Below, piece by piece: positions 1 to 8,041 of a stretch of DNA of 62,343 nt. The notes beneath the pieces are model-generated. The model saw nothing but the letters and a program-made list of their open reading frames with translations, was not told the origin of the DNA and ran no database searches. The stretch spans positions 1 to 62,343 of the forward strand of contig NZ_PEBK01000005.1 of assembly GCF_002802905.1 (NCBI RefSeq), given 5' to 3'. Within the stretch, counting starts at the first letter, position 1, and each line of letters opens with the position of its first letter. This stretch comes from Bifidobacterium simiarum. GTDB lineage: Bacteria; Actinomycetota; Actinomycetes; Actinomycetales; Bifidobacteriaceae. The translations under genes and the position numbers were made by a program.

Positions 1-434
1 ATCTTGCCGTGGCCCTTGGCGATCATGCCCGGGATCACGGCCTTGGACACGATGAACGGGGCGTTGAGGTCGATGTCGACGACCTGTCGGAAGTCGGCGG
101 CGCTCATCTCGGTCATGGGGATGCGCTTGATGATGCCCGCGTTGTTGACCAGAATGTCGATGACGCCGTACTGGTCGTTGATGTCCTTGACCATGTTCTG
201 CACGGCCTGTTCGTCGGTGACGTCGCACTGGTATCCGTGGGCTTCGATGCCGAGTTCGGCGTAGTCCTTTTCCGCTTTTTCGATCTTGGCCGGGTCTCGG
301 TCGTTGAATACGATCTTCGCGCCGGCTTGGGCGAACGCGGTCGCGATGGCGAAGCCGATGCCGTAGGAGGCGCCGGTCACCAGGGCGAGTTTGCCCTTGA
401 GCGAGAAGCTGTCCATGGAGAATCCTTCTGTCAT
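1..434 (-). CDS. SDR-family oxidoreductase, gluconate 5-dehydrogenase-like (3' end outside window)
   Basis: A partial gene running off the left edge; about 145 N-terminal residues are present. The sequence shows an SDR Rossmann start (TGASYGIG, about residues 20-27) and the NNAG motif (about residues 97-100); the Tyr-x3-Lys catalytic pair lies outside the window. The stretch GIIKRIPMTEMSAADFRQV resembles gluconate 5-dehydrogenases, which interconvert 5-ketogluconate and gluconate with NAD(P)H. It starts 76 nt after the GH105 stop on the same strand, after an AAGGAA ribosome site. An attractive inference is that it reduces a keto-uronate released from unsaturated galacturonate (a KduD-like role). 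The family is sure, the substrate is not. Confidence 0.88.
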   Translation of the reverse strand, partial: MTEGFSMDSFSLKGKLALVTGASYGIGFAIATAFAQAGAKIVFNDRDPAKIEKAEKDYAELGIEAHGYQCDVTDEQAVQNMVKDINDQYGVIDILVNNAGIIKRIPMTEMSAADFRQVVDIDLNAPFIVSKAVIPGMIAKGHGK

Positions 435-510
435 GGTTCCTTCTTTCCTGTAGCGATTGCTTATGGTATTCGTGGTTGGTTTCCTGCCGATGGCGTTTCG
501 TGTCGGAGCG

Positions 511-1623
511 TCAGCAGAACGAGATGAGGTATTCGGTGAAGGCGAGCACGGTGAGCGACTGGCCGTAGGGCATGGCGGTGCGGTCGATGTTGCGGTAGTA
601 GTCGAGGCTGTCTTCGAGTCCGGTACCGACGGAGACGTTCTGCACTTCGCCCTTCTCGTCTATCTGGCCGAGCAGGGCCTTGATGGCCTTTTCGGCGACG
701 GCGGCGTACTTCTGGTCGATGTAGCGGCGGTGCACGGCCTTGAGGATGCCGTAGGCGAAGCCGGCGGTGGCGGAGGATTCCACGTAGGAGTCCGGATCGT
801 CGAGCAACGTGTGCCACATGCCGGACTCGTCCTGGAGTTTGGCGAGGGTCTCTACCTGCCGGTTGAGCAGGGTGATGAGCCATTCGCGGACGAGGTCGCC
901 CTTTTTGAGGCCGGCGGTTTCGATGAATTCGGGGATGCCGATGGTGATCCAGCAGTTGCCGCGGGCCCACAGGGCTCCGGCGTAGTGGTCGCGGCGGTTG
1001 AAGTTCCAGCCGTGGTACCACAGGCCGTTGGTGCGGTTCATGAGGTATTCGGCGTGGATGAGGAACTGGTACTTGGCTTCCTCCACGTAGTCGGGGTGGT
1101 CGAGCAGTCGGCCGATCTTGGTCAGCGGCATCACGGTCATCATGAGGGTGTCGTCCCACAGCTGTTCGAGGTGCGGGTCCTGGATGGTGGCGTGCGCCAT
1201 GCCGCCGCCGGTGGTGCGGGGCATGTCTTCCATGGCCCATTTGGCCCACTGGTCGAGGTAGGGCTGGAAGCGGGTGTCGCCGGTGTCCTCGTAGAGGCAG
1301 GCCATGGCGAGCAGCGGGGCCATGGAGTTGACGTTCTTGGAGGGGGATCCTTCGGCCAGCGCGTTGTCGAACCAGTCGGTGACGACCTTGAGGGCCTTGG
1401 GGTTGCCGGTGAGCTTGTAGTTCTTGTAGATGCCGTAGAGACCGACGCCCTGCGGCCAGTTCCATACCTTCCAGCTTTTGTCGTCGACGACGATGTCGCC
1501 GAAGTGCAGCAGGAATTTGCCTTCGGGGTCGTCGATGGTGGTGAGGTTCTCGATCATGAGGTCGATCTTGCTTTGGATGAGCTCGCGGCTGGGGCGGGCG
1601 CTTTCGGTGGCGTTGTCTGTCAT
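511..1623 (-). CDS. GH105 unsaturated rhamnogalacturonyl hydrolase
   Basis: A 370-residue protein of the GH88/GH105 alpha6/alpha6-barrel type (YteR/RhiN group). Enzymes of this group hydrate the 4,5-unsaturated uronic acid left at the non-reducing end by a polysaccharide lyase, releasing it from rhamnose. The catalytic aspartate lies in QLWDDTLMM at about residues 157-158; the WNWPQGVGLYGIY segment near residue 54 and the HGWN region are typical of the family. There is no signal peptide, so it should act in the cytoplasm. It precedes the SDR gene in one operon and is divergent from a sugar symporter. A PL26-type lyase at 8.0-10.8 kb would make its substrate. AGAGGAA precedes the ATG. Confidence 0.93.
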   Translation of the reverse strand: MTDNATESARPSRELIQSKIDLMIENLTTIDDPEGKFLLHFGDIVVDDKSWKVWNWPQGVGLYGIYKNYKLTGNPKALKVVTDWFDNALAEGSPSKNVNSMAPLLAMACLYEDTGDTRFQPYLDQWAKWAMEDMPRTTGGGMAHATIQDPHLEQLWDDTLMMTVMPLTKIGRLLDHPDYVEEAKYQFLIHAEYLMNRTNGLWYHGWNFNRRDHYAGALWARGNCWITIGIPEFIETAGLKKGDLVREWLITLLNRQVETLAKLQDESGMWHTLLDDPDSYVESSATAGFAYGILKAVHRRYIDQKYAAVAEKAIKALLGQIDEKGEVQNVSVGTGLEDSLDYYRNIDRTAMPYGQSLTVLAFTEYLISFC

Positions 1624-2032
1624 CGGTTGGTTCCTCTTTCCGGCATCAGCGTCGATGCCTGTTGATGGATGTGGGTGGATGATGCTTCCATCGTAGGTGG
1701 TGGATCATTGCGGCGTGGAATGATAAATTGCAGTCTTTGACTTGAATCTATAAAAAATTGCGCGCCAAAAATATAAATTCCCATAGCTTCATATAAAAAA
1801 CTATGAATATATGAGCGAAACCTGCCGTCTGTAGTCGGGCGGCAAGAAAAGGTAGTCTTAGGGCATTTTTTAATATTTCTTGCATTGGGACGCCGTTGCC
1901 GGCCGACTACATTATCGATGGTAGTTCGCGGATCGCAACAAAAGATCACATAGGCGAACGAAACAATGATCGTTTTCGTGCAATTCCCTTTGGCGTCGGT
2001 GCCGAAGTGCGTCGCATGAGGAAAGGCTGGCA
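1624..2032. other. Divergent intergenic promoter region, AT-rich
   Basis: This 409-base gap separates the GH105 operon (minus) from the GPH symporter (plus). It is clearly AT-richer than the genes on either side between about 1720 and 1890. It contains a short inverted repeat CATAG (1782-1786) / CTATG (1801-1805) and an ATCGAT-centred site at 1911-1920. No convincing reading frame is present; it most likely carries both promoters. Confidence 0.55.
1909..1922. promoter_or_regulatory. Putative LacI operator (ATCGAT core), symporter promoter
   Basis: ACATTATCGATGGT. It shares the TTATCGAT core with sites before the GH28, PL26, GH2 and lacI genes. It lies about 110 bases upstream of the symporter start. 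Binding by the LacI protein at 26.6-27.7 kb is inferred. Confidence 0.4.
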
Positions 2033-3478
2033 ATGGCTGCTGCAGGCAAGGCGTCCGCGAACGGTGCGGACGGCAAGGGGGTCTCCGTGCCTCCGTTCGG
2101 TATGAGGGACAAGATCGGCTACATGTTCGGTGACGTGGGCAACTGCTTCATCCTGAGTCTGGTCAACGGCTTCGTACTCAAGTTCTACACCGACGGTCTG
2201 GGTGTTCCGGCCGCCATCGTGGGCGTCACGATGATGCTCACCAAGGTGTTCGATGCGTTCGTCGACGTCTACGTGGGCAACAAGGCCGACGAAAGCCACG
2301 TCACGCCGGGCGAGGGACGCTTCCGCCCGTGGATGCGCCGGTTCCGCTACCCGTTCATCCTCGTGTCGGTCCTGCTGTTCCTGCCGATGGTCTCCGGATG
2401 GGCGCTGCCGGCCAAGGTGGCGTACATCGCCGTCACCTACGTGCTGTTCAACGTGTTCCTCTCCACCGTGAACATTCCGTACGGCGCATTGGCCTCCGCG
2501 CTGAGCTCCAAGTCCGACGAGCGCGCGTCGCTGTCCACCTACCGCTCCACCGGCTCGGCCGTGGCCAACGTGGCCACCGGCTACATGATCCCGATGTTCA
2601 TGTACGACACCGACGCCCAGGGCAATCAGGTGGTCTCCGCCACCCACTTCTTCTTCATCGCCATCGTCTGCGGTGCGCTGGCCTACATCTCCTACGAGAT
2701 CACCATCCGTCTGACCACCGAACGCACCAACGTGCAGACCGGCCGCAAGCTCGACGCCAAGCAGATGGTCACCTCCATGTTCCGGGATCGCGCCCTGCTC
2801 GCCCTGATCGTGGCCGACTTCTTCGTCGTGATCAACCAGCAGCTCGCCTCCATCAACCAGACGTACCTGTTCGACACCTACTTCCACAGCAAGACCGGCA
2901 TGGCCATCGCCGTGATGTTCAACTTCATCACCGTGCTCGTGCTCGCCCCGTTCGCCACCGGCATCGCCAAGCGGTTCGGCAAGCGCGAGACCTCCGTGGT
3001 CACGCTGCTGTTCGCCGTGGTGGTCTACGGCGTCATGTACTTCGCTCATCTGACCGACTGGCGCGTCTACCTCGTGCTCATGTTCTTCGGTGCCATCGGC
3101 GCCGGCTATTTCAACCTCATGGTCTGGGCGTTCATCACCGACGTGATCGACCATCATCAGGCGCTGACCAAGATCCGCGAGGACGGCACCATCTACGGTC
3201 TGAACTCCTGGGCCCGCAAGATGGGTCAGGCGGCGTCGAACGGCATCAGCGGCATCCTGCTCGGCGTGATCGGCTACCAGTCCAGCGCGGGTCATGCCGT
3301 GACCCAGTCCGCCGGAACCGTGAGCGGCGTGTATGCGCTGGCGACCCTGCTGCCGGTGGTCTGCCTCGGCATCGCCGCGCTGATCCTCGCGTTCTGGTAT
3401 CCGCTGGGCAAGAAGGAGATCGCCGAGACCGAGCGGATCCTCGCCGAGGACCGGGCCAAGGCGGCGGCCGATCAGTGA
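2033..3478 (+). CDS. GPH-family (MFS) sugar:cation symporter
   Basis: A 481-residue, roughly 12-helix membrane protein of the glycoside-pentoside-hexuronide:cation symporter family. It begins after a hydrophilic tail with FGMRDKIGYMFGDVGNCFILSLVNGFVLKFYTDGLGVP; the first helices and the following DAFVDVYVGNKAD region are typical of GPH carriers. These carriers bring glycosides or oligosaccharides in with a proton or sodium ion. Its position between the GH105 operon and pectin enzymes points to RG-I or galacturonan fragments, but the substrate is inferred. The start is chosen for the AGGAAAG site about 8 bases upstream of ATG 2033. A second GPH carrier lies at 15.1-16.6 kb. Confidence 0.93.
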   Translation: MAAAGKASANGADGKGVSVPPFGMRDKIGYMFGDVGNCFILSLVNGFVLKFYTDGLGVPAAIVGVTMMLTKVFDAFVDVYVGNKADESHVTPGEGRFRPWMRRFRYPFILVSVLLFLPMVSGWALPAKVAYIAVTYVLFNVFLSTVNIPYGALASALSSKSDERASLSTYRSTGSAVANVATGYMIPMFMYDTDAQGNQVVSATHFFFIAIVCGALAYISYEITIRLTTERTNVQTGRKLDAKQMVTSMFRDRALLALIVADFFVVINQQLASINQTYLFDTYFHSKTGMAIAVMFNFITVLVLAPFATGIAKRFGKRETSVVTLLFAVVVYGVMYFAHLTDWRVYLVLMFFGAIGAGYFNLMVWAFITDVIDHHQALTKIREDGTIYGLNSWARKMGQAASNGISGILLGVIGYQSSAGHAVTQSAGTVSGVYALATLLPVVCLGIAALILAFWYPLGKKEIAETERILAEDRAKAAADQ

Positions 3479-3560
3479 TCGTGCAAAAATAGGTAGTAAT
3501 CAAGCATTATTCAATATTTATTGATCTTGATGATGGCGTATGGCCGACTATCGTCAGTAA

Positions 3561-3573
3561 TGACATCGATGGG
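3561..3573. promoter_or_regulatory. Putative LacI operator (TGACATCGAT)
   Basis: TGACATCGATGGG, upstream of the 41-residue small protein. The same TGACATCGAT word occurs at 7764 and, reversed, at 5378-5387. A further CATCGAT lies at 3643-3649. Confidence 0.35.
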
Positions 3574-3691
3574 CATCCGATTCCGGATCCTGCGATGCCG
3601 TGCCGATAATCGGCCGTATCCATACCGATGTCGTCCCCATCGACATCATCGATAGCGGACGTTGCAAGCAAGGAAAGGAGGTGAACGAACG

Positions 3692-3817
3692 ATGGGTTTC
3701 AAGAAGAATCTGATGCGCGGCATGGCGCTCGCCGGCTTCGCCACCATGGCCTACATGCCTGATGAGCTGGCCAAGACCGCCTACCAGGTGGCCCGCGAGA
3801 TCGAGGACGAGCGCTGA
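3692..3817 (+). CDS. Conserved 41-residue small protein, paralogue of the one at 27859
   Basis: A short reading frame with an excellent ribosome site (AGGAAAGGAGGTGA, 3671-3684) before ATG 3692. The product starts MGFKKNLMRGMALAGFATMA and continues with YMPDELAKTAYQVAREIEDER: a basic amphipathic N-terminus, a Gly/Ala-rich middle and a charged C-terminal helix. It matches the 42-residue protein at 27859-27987 along its whole length (F-KKN, RG-AL, DE-AKT, Q--RE). No known domain is recognised. It follows a sugar symporter and ends before a strong terminator with a hairpin related to the one behind its paralogue. The ribosome site plus the paralogue argue that it is translated; its function is unknown. 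Confidence 0.75.
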   Translation: MGFKKNLMRGMALAGFATMAYMPDELAKTAYQVAREIEDER

Positions 3818-3882
3818 ATCGCGCGTCTGTGATCGCTGAACATCGTCGATGGAGAGCCCTGACGTGACCGTCGACGACCATG

Positions 3883-3926
3883 GGAGTACGGACAACGGCG
3901 TCCGTATTCGTCCCGGTTTTTTATTT
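3883..3926 (+). terminator. Rho-independent terminator after small protein
   Basis: The hairpin GGGAGTACGGAC - aacggc - GTCCGTATTCGTCCC (3883-3914) is followed by a T-rich tract at 3917-3926. The inner stem TACGGAC/GTCCGTA is perfect. Confidence 0.85.
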
Positions 3927-4085
3927 TCGAAGTGTCCGTCCTGCGGTGCCCGTTCCTGCAATCGTGGCTTCGGGCAAAATCATGGCAATCGTGGCCGTGC
4001 GTCCAGACCGGCGGTATCGTGTACTCTGACGTTCGTCATGCGGCACGGAGGCCGCGGAGGATCGCAACGAGGAGCGGTGAGGCAC

Positions 4086-5051
4086 ATGAATATCAACGAC
4101 GTATTCCATAACTGCGTGGGCGTGAAGGAGGAGCCGGACGGTCTGCGTCCGGTGAGATTCCCCGACCGGCTGTTCGACTTCTACCGCGAGCGCGGCGAGA
4201 TGACCGACATTCGCGCCAACTCCACGGCCGGCATCACCATGGATTTCACCACGTCGGCGGATACCGTGCGGTTCGATTATGCGACCGGTCGGTTCTGCCG
4301 ACCGTTCGTCGCGTTCGACGTCTACGAGAACGACGTGTTCATCACCACGATCCGCGAACCCGACGAATCGGCGTCCGGCACGGTGACGTATGACAAGCGC
4401 AACCCGGGCCGCACCCGTCTGACCTTCGTGCTGCCGTATACGACCGATACGCGCATCTCCGGCTGCGAGTTCGGCGATGATGCGCGACCGGTGCGTGACG
4501 ACCGCCCGCTCATGCTGTTCCTCGGCGATTCGATCACCCAGGGCATGACCTCGCTGCGCCCCTCGCAGGGCTATGCATATCTGCTTGCCCGCACGATGGG
4601 GTTCCGGTCGCTCAACTGGGGAGTCGGGTCGTATGTGTTCGACGCGCGCACGCTCGACGACGTGGCCGATGTGGACGCCTCGGTGATCGTGGCGGCGTAC
4701 GGGACCAACGACTATACGAAGATCCGCGAAGGGGCGATGACCATGGCGGATTTCGAGACGGCGGTGGCGGAATACATGAGCGGACTGCGGTTTGCCGTCG
4801 ATGAGGGGACGGCGGTGACGGTGATCACGCCGATCTGGCGGTCCGCGGATTGCGGGACCGACGAGGATCGGACGCTGATGGACCGGGTGCGCGCGACGAT
4901 CATCAATCAGGCGGTGCGGCAGCGGTTCGACGTGATCGACGGACTCGCGCTGGTCGGCCACGACGACGCGTTCCTCGCCGACGGACTGCACCCCAACGAC
5001 CTCGGCGCCGCCATGATGGCGAACAACATCGTCCGCGCGAAGCTGGGGTAG
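4086..5051 (+). CDS. SGNH/GDSL-family esterase with N-terminal beta domain
   Basis: A 321-residue protein. Residues 1-135 look like a beta-sandwich of the kind found before SGNH domains of carbohydrate esterases. The C-terminal part has all SGNH blocks: GDSITQG with Ser149 (block I), GTND at 206-209 (block III) and DGLHPND with Asp299 and His302 (block V). It probably removes acetyl groups from pectin or xylan oligosaccharides. There is no signal peptide, so it should be cytoplasmic. ATG 4086 is chosen because GGAGCGGTGAGG precedes it; the open frame extends further upstream but without a ribosome site. It is the first of four esterases in the island. Confidence 0.85.
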   Translation: MNINDVFHNCVGVKEEPDGLRPVRFPDRLFDFYRERGEMTDIRANSTAGITMDFTTSADTVRFDYATGRFCRPFVAFDVYENDVFITTIREPDESASGTVTYDKRNPGRTRLTFVLPYTTDTRISGCEFGDDARPVRDDRPLMLFLGDSITQGMTSLRPSQGYAYLLARTMGFRSLNWGVGSYVFDARTLDDVADVDASVIVAAYGTNDYTKIREGAMTMADFETAVAEYMSGLRFAVDEGTAVTVITPIWRSADCGTDEDRTLMDRVRATIINQAVRQRFDVIDGLALVGHDDAFLADGLHPNDLGAAMMANNIVRAKLG

Positions 5052-5159
5052 CGGTGCGCCCCGTGGGTGCATGTCGTGCGAAACGTCGGGGATGGAGTGG
5101 ACTTGCTCCCGCTGTCGGGAGCTGGCAGGCGGAGCCTGACTGAGGGTGGTCGTGTCGGG

Positions 5160-5300
5160 TTGGGCGGTGTCGTCGGTCACCTCATCCGACCGACTGCGTC
5201 GGTCACCTTCCCCTCGAGGGGAAGGCATCGTCGGTATCCTCGATGTTGTGGGCGTCCGTGCCGGCCACCTTCCCCTCGAGGGGAAGGTCGGTGCTTCCGT
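5160..5300. repeat. Dispersed palindromic repeat, two TTCCCCTCGAGGGGAA copies
   Basis: Two perfect 20-base palindromes, CCTTCCCCTCGAGGGGAAGG, lie at 5206-5225 and 5268-5287. They are preceded by CACCTCATCCGACCGACTGC. Related copies occur at 6900, 10767, 62071, 62203 and 62288. The rest of the 5052-5410 gap contains no gene that I can support. Confidence 0.75.
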
Positions 5301-5373
5301 CGTCGGGGCGAAAGGGGCCGTCTGGAGTGGCGGGGGATTCTCATTGGGTGTATAGTCGGTGCTAATCATCGAA

Positions 5374-5388
5374 TGTTATCGATGTCAT
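5374..5388. promoter_or_regulatory. Putative LacI operator before GH28
   Basis: TGTTATCGATGTCAT, about 25 bases upstream of the GH28 start. A repressor bound here would overlap the promoter or the start of the transcript. It matches the other ATCGAT sites of this island. Confidence 0.5.
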
Positions 5389-5410
5389 TTTCATTCAACG
5401 GAGAACAATC

Positions 5411-6754
5411 ATGGATTATCCCATCACCCAGTACGGTGCCGTCGCTGACGGCGTGACCAACAACCGCGAGGCCATCCAGAGCGCCATTGACGCCGCCAAC
5501 GAGGCCGGCGGCGGCCGCGTGGTCGTGCCGACCGGCCGGTTCCTCACCGGCGCGCTGGTGCTGAAAAGCAACGTCACCCTGCATCTTGAGACCGGCGCAT
5601 GGCTCATCGGCAGCCTGAACCTCGCCGACGGCATCGACTTCGCCGCCGAGTTCGATGACGACACCGAGAACGCCGGCTGGACCGGCGGCTGCTTCCTGTT
5701 CGCCCGTCACGCCGAGAACATCACCATCGAAGGCCGCGGCGTCATCTACGGTCAGGGCGACAAGGTGTTCTATGACGACAACGCCGATGACGGTCTGCAT
5801 GAATGCCCCAAGAACGTGCGCACCCCAGCGTGGGAGCGGCCCCGCACCACGTTCTTCGAGGACGTGGAGAACCTCACCGTGCGTGACGTCACCTTCCGGG
5901 ACGCCGCGTTCTGGACCCTGCACATGGCCGGCTGCCGTCATGTGCTCGTCGACGGCGTGCGCATCCTCAACGACCAGCGCGGCGCCAACAACGACGGCAT
6001 CGACCCCGACACCTGCCGGGACGTCGTCATCACCAACTGCATCGTCAAGGGCGGCGACGACGCCATCGTGGTGAAGAACACCCCGCCCATGGCCGCCAAA
6101 TACGGCGCCTGCGAGAACATCGTGATATCCAACTGCGTGCTGTATTCGCACGATTCGGCGTTGAAGATCGGCACCGAGACGGCGAACGCGATCCGCCACG
6201 TGGTGCTTTCCGACTGCGTGTTCCGCGACTGTTCGCGCGGCGTGGGCATCTGGGTGCGCGACGGCGCGGTTATCGAGGACATCCACGTGCATCACGTCTC
6301 CGGCAACACCAGGCATTTCGCCGACTGTCCGCAGCGTGATTTCGCGCCGCGCTGGTGGGGCAAGGGCGAGCCGATCTTCATCTCGGCCACGCCGCGCGTC
6401 AAGCCGTCGTCGCCGCTGCCGGGCGTGATCCGCGACGTCACGTTCGACCACATCTGGATGACCTGCGAATCTGGCGTGTTCATCGCCGGCGAGGAGAACG
6501 CGGTGATCGAGAACGTCGATATTTCCGATCTGCATCTCACCCAGCGCGTGCAGGGCACGCAGAAGCCGAATCTGTTCGACGAGCAGCCGAGCGTGCATGG
6601 CGTCTACGAACACGACATCCCCGCCGTGTATGTGCGGCACGGGCGCGACGTGCGCGTCTCCGGCACGGTGCGACGCGAGGGGGAGTTCCGCGGATTCCCG
6701 CTCGTCGAAACCGAATCAAGCGAACGCGTGAGCGTGGATCTGCACGAACGGTGA
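5411..6754 (+). CDS. GH28 polygalacturonase-family glycosidase
   Basis: A 447-residue right-handed beta-helix enzyme. It begins with YPITQYGAVADGVTNNREAIQSAID, the usual GH28 N-terminal block. The acid residues of the active site are in NNDGID (193-198, Asp195) and GGDDAIV (Asp216/Asp217), followed by SALKIGTE near 249-256. GH28 members hydrolyse galacturonic acid linkages in homogalacturonan or RG-I from inside or from the chain end. With no signal peptide, an exo-acting intracellular enzyme on imported oligogalacturonides is most likely. ATG 5411 follows GGAGAAC. It is downstream of an ATCGAT operator. Confidence 0.92.
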   Translation: MDYPITQYGAVADGVTNNREAIQSAIDAANEAGGGRVVVPTGRFLTGALVLKSNVTLHLETGAWLIGSLNLADGIDFAAEFDDDTENAGWTGGCFLFARHAENITIEGRGVIYGQGDKVFYDDNADDGLHECPKNVRTPAWERPRTTFFEDVENLTVRDVTFRDAAFWTLHMAGCRHVLVDGVRILNDQRGANNDGIDPDTCRDVVITNCIVKGGDDAIVVKNTPPMAAKYGACENIVISNCVLYSHDSALKIGTETANAIRHVVLSDCVFRDCSRGVGIWVRDGAVIEDIHVHHVSGNTRHFADCPQRDFAPRWWGKGEPIFISATPRVKPSSPLPGVIRDVTFDHIWMTCESGVFIAGEENAVIENVDISDLHLTQRVQGTQKPNLFDEQPSVHGVYEHDIPAVYVRHGRDVRVSGTVRREGEFRGFPLVETESSERVSVDLHER

Positions 6755-6779
6755 GGATCCGCCCCGCCGGACGAACAGT

Positions 6780-6950
6780 CCATTGGCGGTGGGTTGAAGG
6801 CGGTCGTGTTGGGTTTGACCACCCCCAGTCTGCCTACGGCAGCCAGCCCCCGCCAGCGGGGGCGGAGTGGCAGCACAACACGTCGGGGTGGAGGTTGTGC
6901 CTTCCCCTTGAGGGGAAGGTGACCGGCCATGCCGGACGGATGAGGTGACC
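6780..6950. repeat. Dispersed intergenic repeats between GH28 and next gene
   Basis: Holds a unit with CCCCAGTCTGCCTACGGCAG and a hairpin CCCCCGCCAGCGGGGG, also found at 21920-21975. The palindrome CCTTCCCCTTGAGGGGAAGG follows at 6900-6919, then GGATGAGGTGACC. No gene is visible here. Confidence 0.7.
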
Positions 6951-6976
6951 GGTGAATGCCGAAGGAGGAAACGACT

Positions 6977-7675
6977 ATGACCAATGTTGAACGGGCCTCG
7001 TATCGGGCGGTGCTGAAGCCCGGCATCGATGGCACCGAATCCCTGAGCGGTGCGGTGCGCGCCGCCGCCGCGCAGGCGAAGCGGCTGGTCGACGACGGCG
7101 TACTGCTCACGGTCGGCATGTACCGGCATGGGGACCAGCTGTTCCTGTACGCCGAGCATATCCATGAAGACGAACGGCCGAACCGTGATGAAATTCGTCG
7201 GGCGCCCGACGGCTGGGGCTGGCTGCACGGCCTGCTCAAGCCGTTCCCCGCCATGCACGGTCGCGATGTGGAGGACGTCGAATGGGCATACATGCATCCG
7301 GTGTTCTGGTTCGACGAACCGAAAAGCGTGGCGTACTACATGCGTCGGCCTGTCCCTGATGCCCGGTGCGGCCGTATCGCCGTGCTCTACCCGGACAGGC
7401 TCATGGACTACGTCTGCCATCATCAGGCCATCGTGCATGAGGAGCTGCTCGTCGGCGACCGCTACCAGTTCATTTCGATCCACGACAATGTGCTGTTCAG
7501 CTATTTCGAGCGGCCCCGGGACCGAGGCATGCGGAACATCAGCGGAATCGATCGGCCCTCCGAGGAGATCGAACGGTGGCTGGCGGTCGACCCTGCCTCA
7601 CATTTCGACCATTTTCCCGAGGCGAATGGCGACGACTTCCTCGTCATCGACACGCTGTTCGATTTCGGGCGATAG
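6977..7675 (+). CDS. Unknown protein, possible tandem mutarotase-like (RhaM fold) duplication
   Basis: A 232-residue soluble protein I do not recognise by name. Two halves look alike. The first has YRAVLKPG, then VGMYRHGDQLFLYAE and a W-rich end; the second has RIAVLYPDRLMDYVCHHQAIVHEEL, then ISIHDNVLFSYFE and a W/F-rich end. The HHQAIVHEEL pattern recalls RHDEIWPEL of L-rhamnose mutarotases, small alpha/beta proteins that interconvert rhamnose anomers. A fused pair of such domains in an RG-I operon would fit rhamnose or galacturonate handling, but this is inference. ATG 6977 is chosen for the GGAGG at 6964-6968; an earlier ATG at 6956 lacks one. The PL26 lyase gene follows. Confidence 0.7.
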   Translation: MTNVERASYRAVLKPGIDGTESLSGAVRAAAAQAKRLVDDGVLLTVGMYRHGDQLFLYAEHIHEDERPNRDEIRRAPDGWGWLHGLLKPFPAMHGRDVEDVEWAYMHPVFWFDEPKSVAYYMRRPVPDARCGRIAVLYPDRLMDYVCHHQAIVHEELLVGDRYQFISIHDNVLFSYFERPRDRGMRNISGIDRPSEEIERWLAVDPASHFDHFPEANGDDFLVIDTLFDFGR

Positions 7676-7763
7676 GGGATCGGCTCGTCCGGTCGGGAAT
7701 CGCGGTCCGGGAGTCCTGACCCTGCCGATATGCGGGCGATCCGGTTCTTCCGTTTGTCGATGA

Positions 7764-7779
7764 TGACATCGATGACTCA
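7764..7779. promoter_or_regulatory. Putative LacI operator (distal), PL26 promoter
   Basis: TGACATCGATGACTCA, about 265 bases upstream of the PL26 start and about 50 bases before the double site at 7811. The spacing would allow looping, which is inference. Confidence 0.35.
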
Positions 7780-7810
7780 ACAACCAGACTTGGTATTGCT
7801 GAAATGCTTG

Positions 7811-7836
7811 TGATAGCATCGATGTTATCGATAAAA
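7811..7836. promoter_or_regulatory. Putative double LacI operator, PL26 promoter
   Basis: Two ATCGAT cores in tandem: GCATCGATG (7816-7824) directly followed by the perfect palindrome TTATCGATAA (7825-7834). It is the strongest example of the motif in the window. The remainder of the 7676-8041 gap is AT-rich and has no gene. Confidence 0.5.
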
Positions 7837-8041
7837 TTACAGAATCAAGAAAAGGTATCTATCTATCAAGATTCGATATTTTTTGACCTGTAATTCGAGC
7901 ATAACGCTGATAGATTATTCGACAGAGGACGGTCCACCGCGTAGGCGACGGATCGTCCGACAAACGACGATGGTGTACGGCAACAACCGTTTCCGCCACA
8001 ACGGCGGTGGCATGGAAACGGTCGTAAGGAGATGAACGCAG

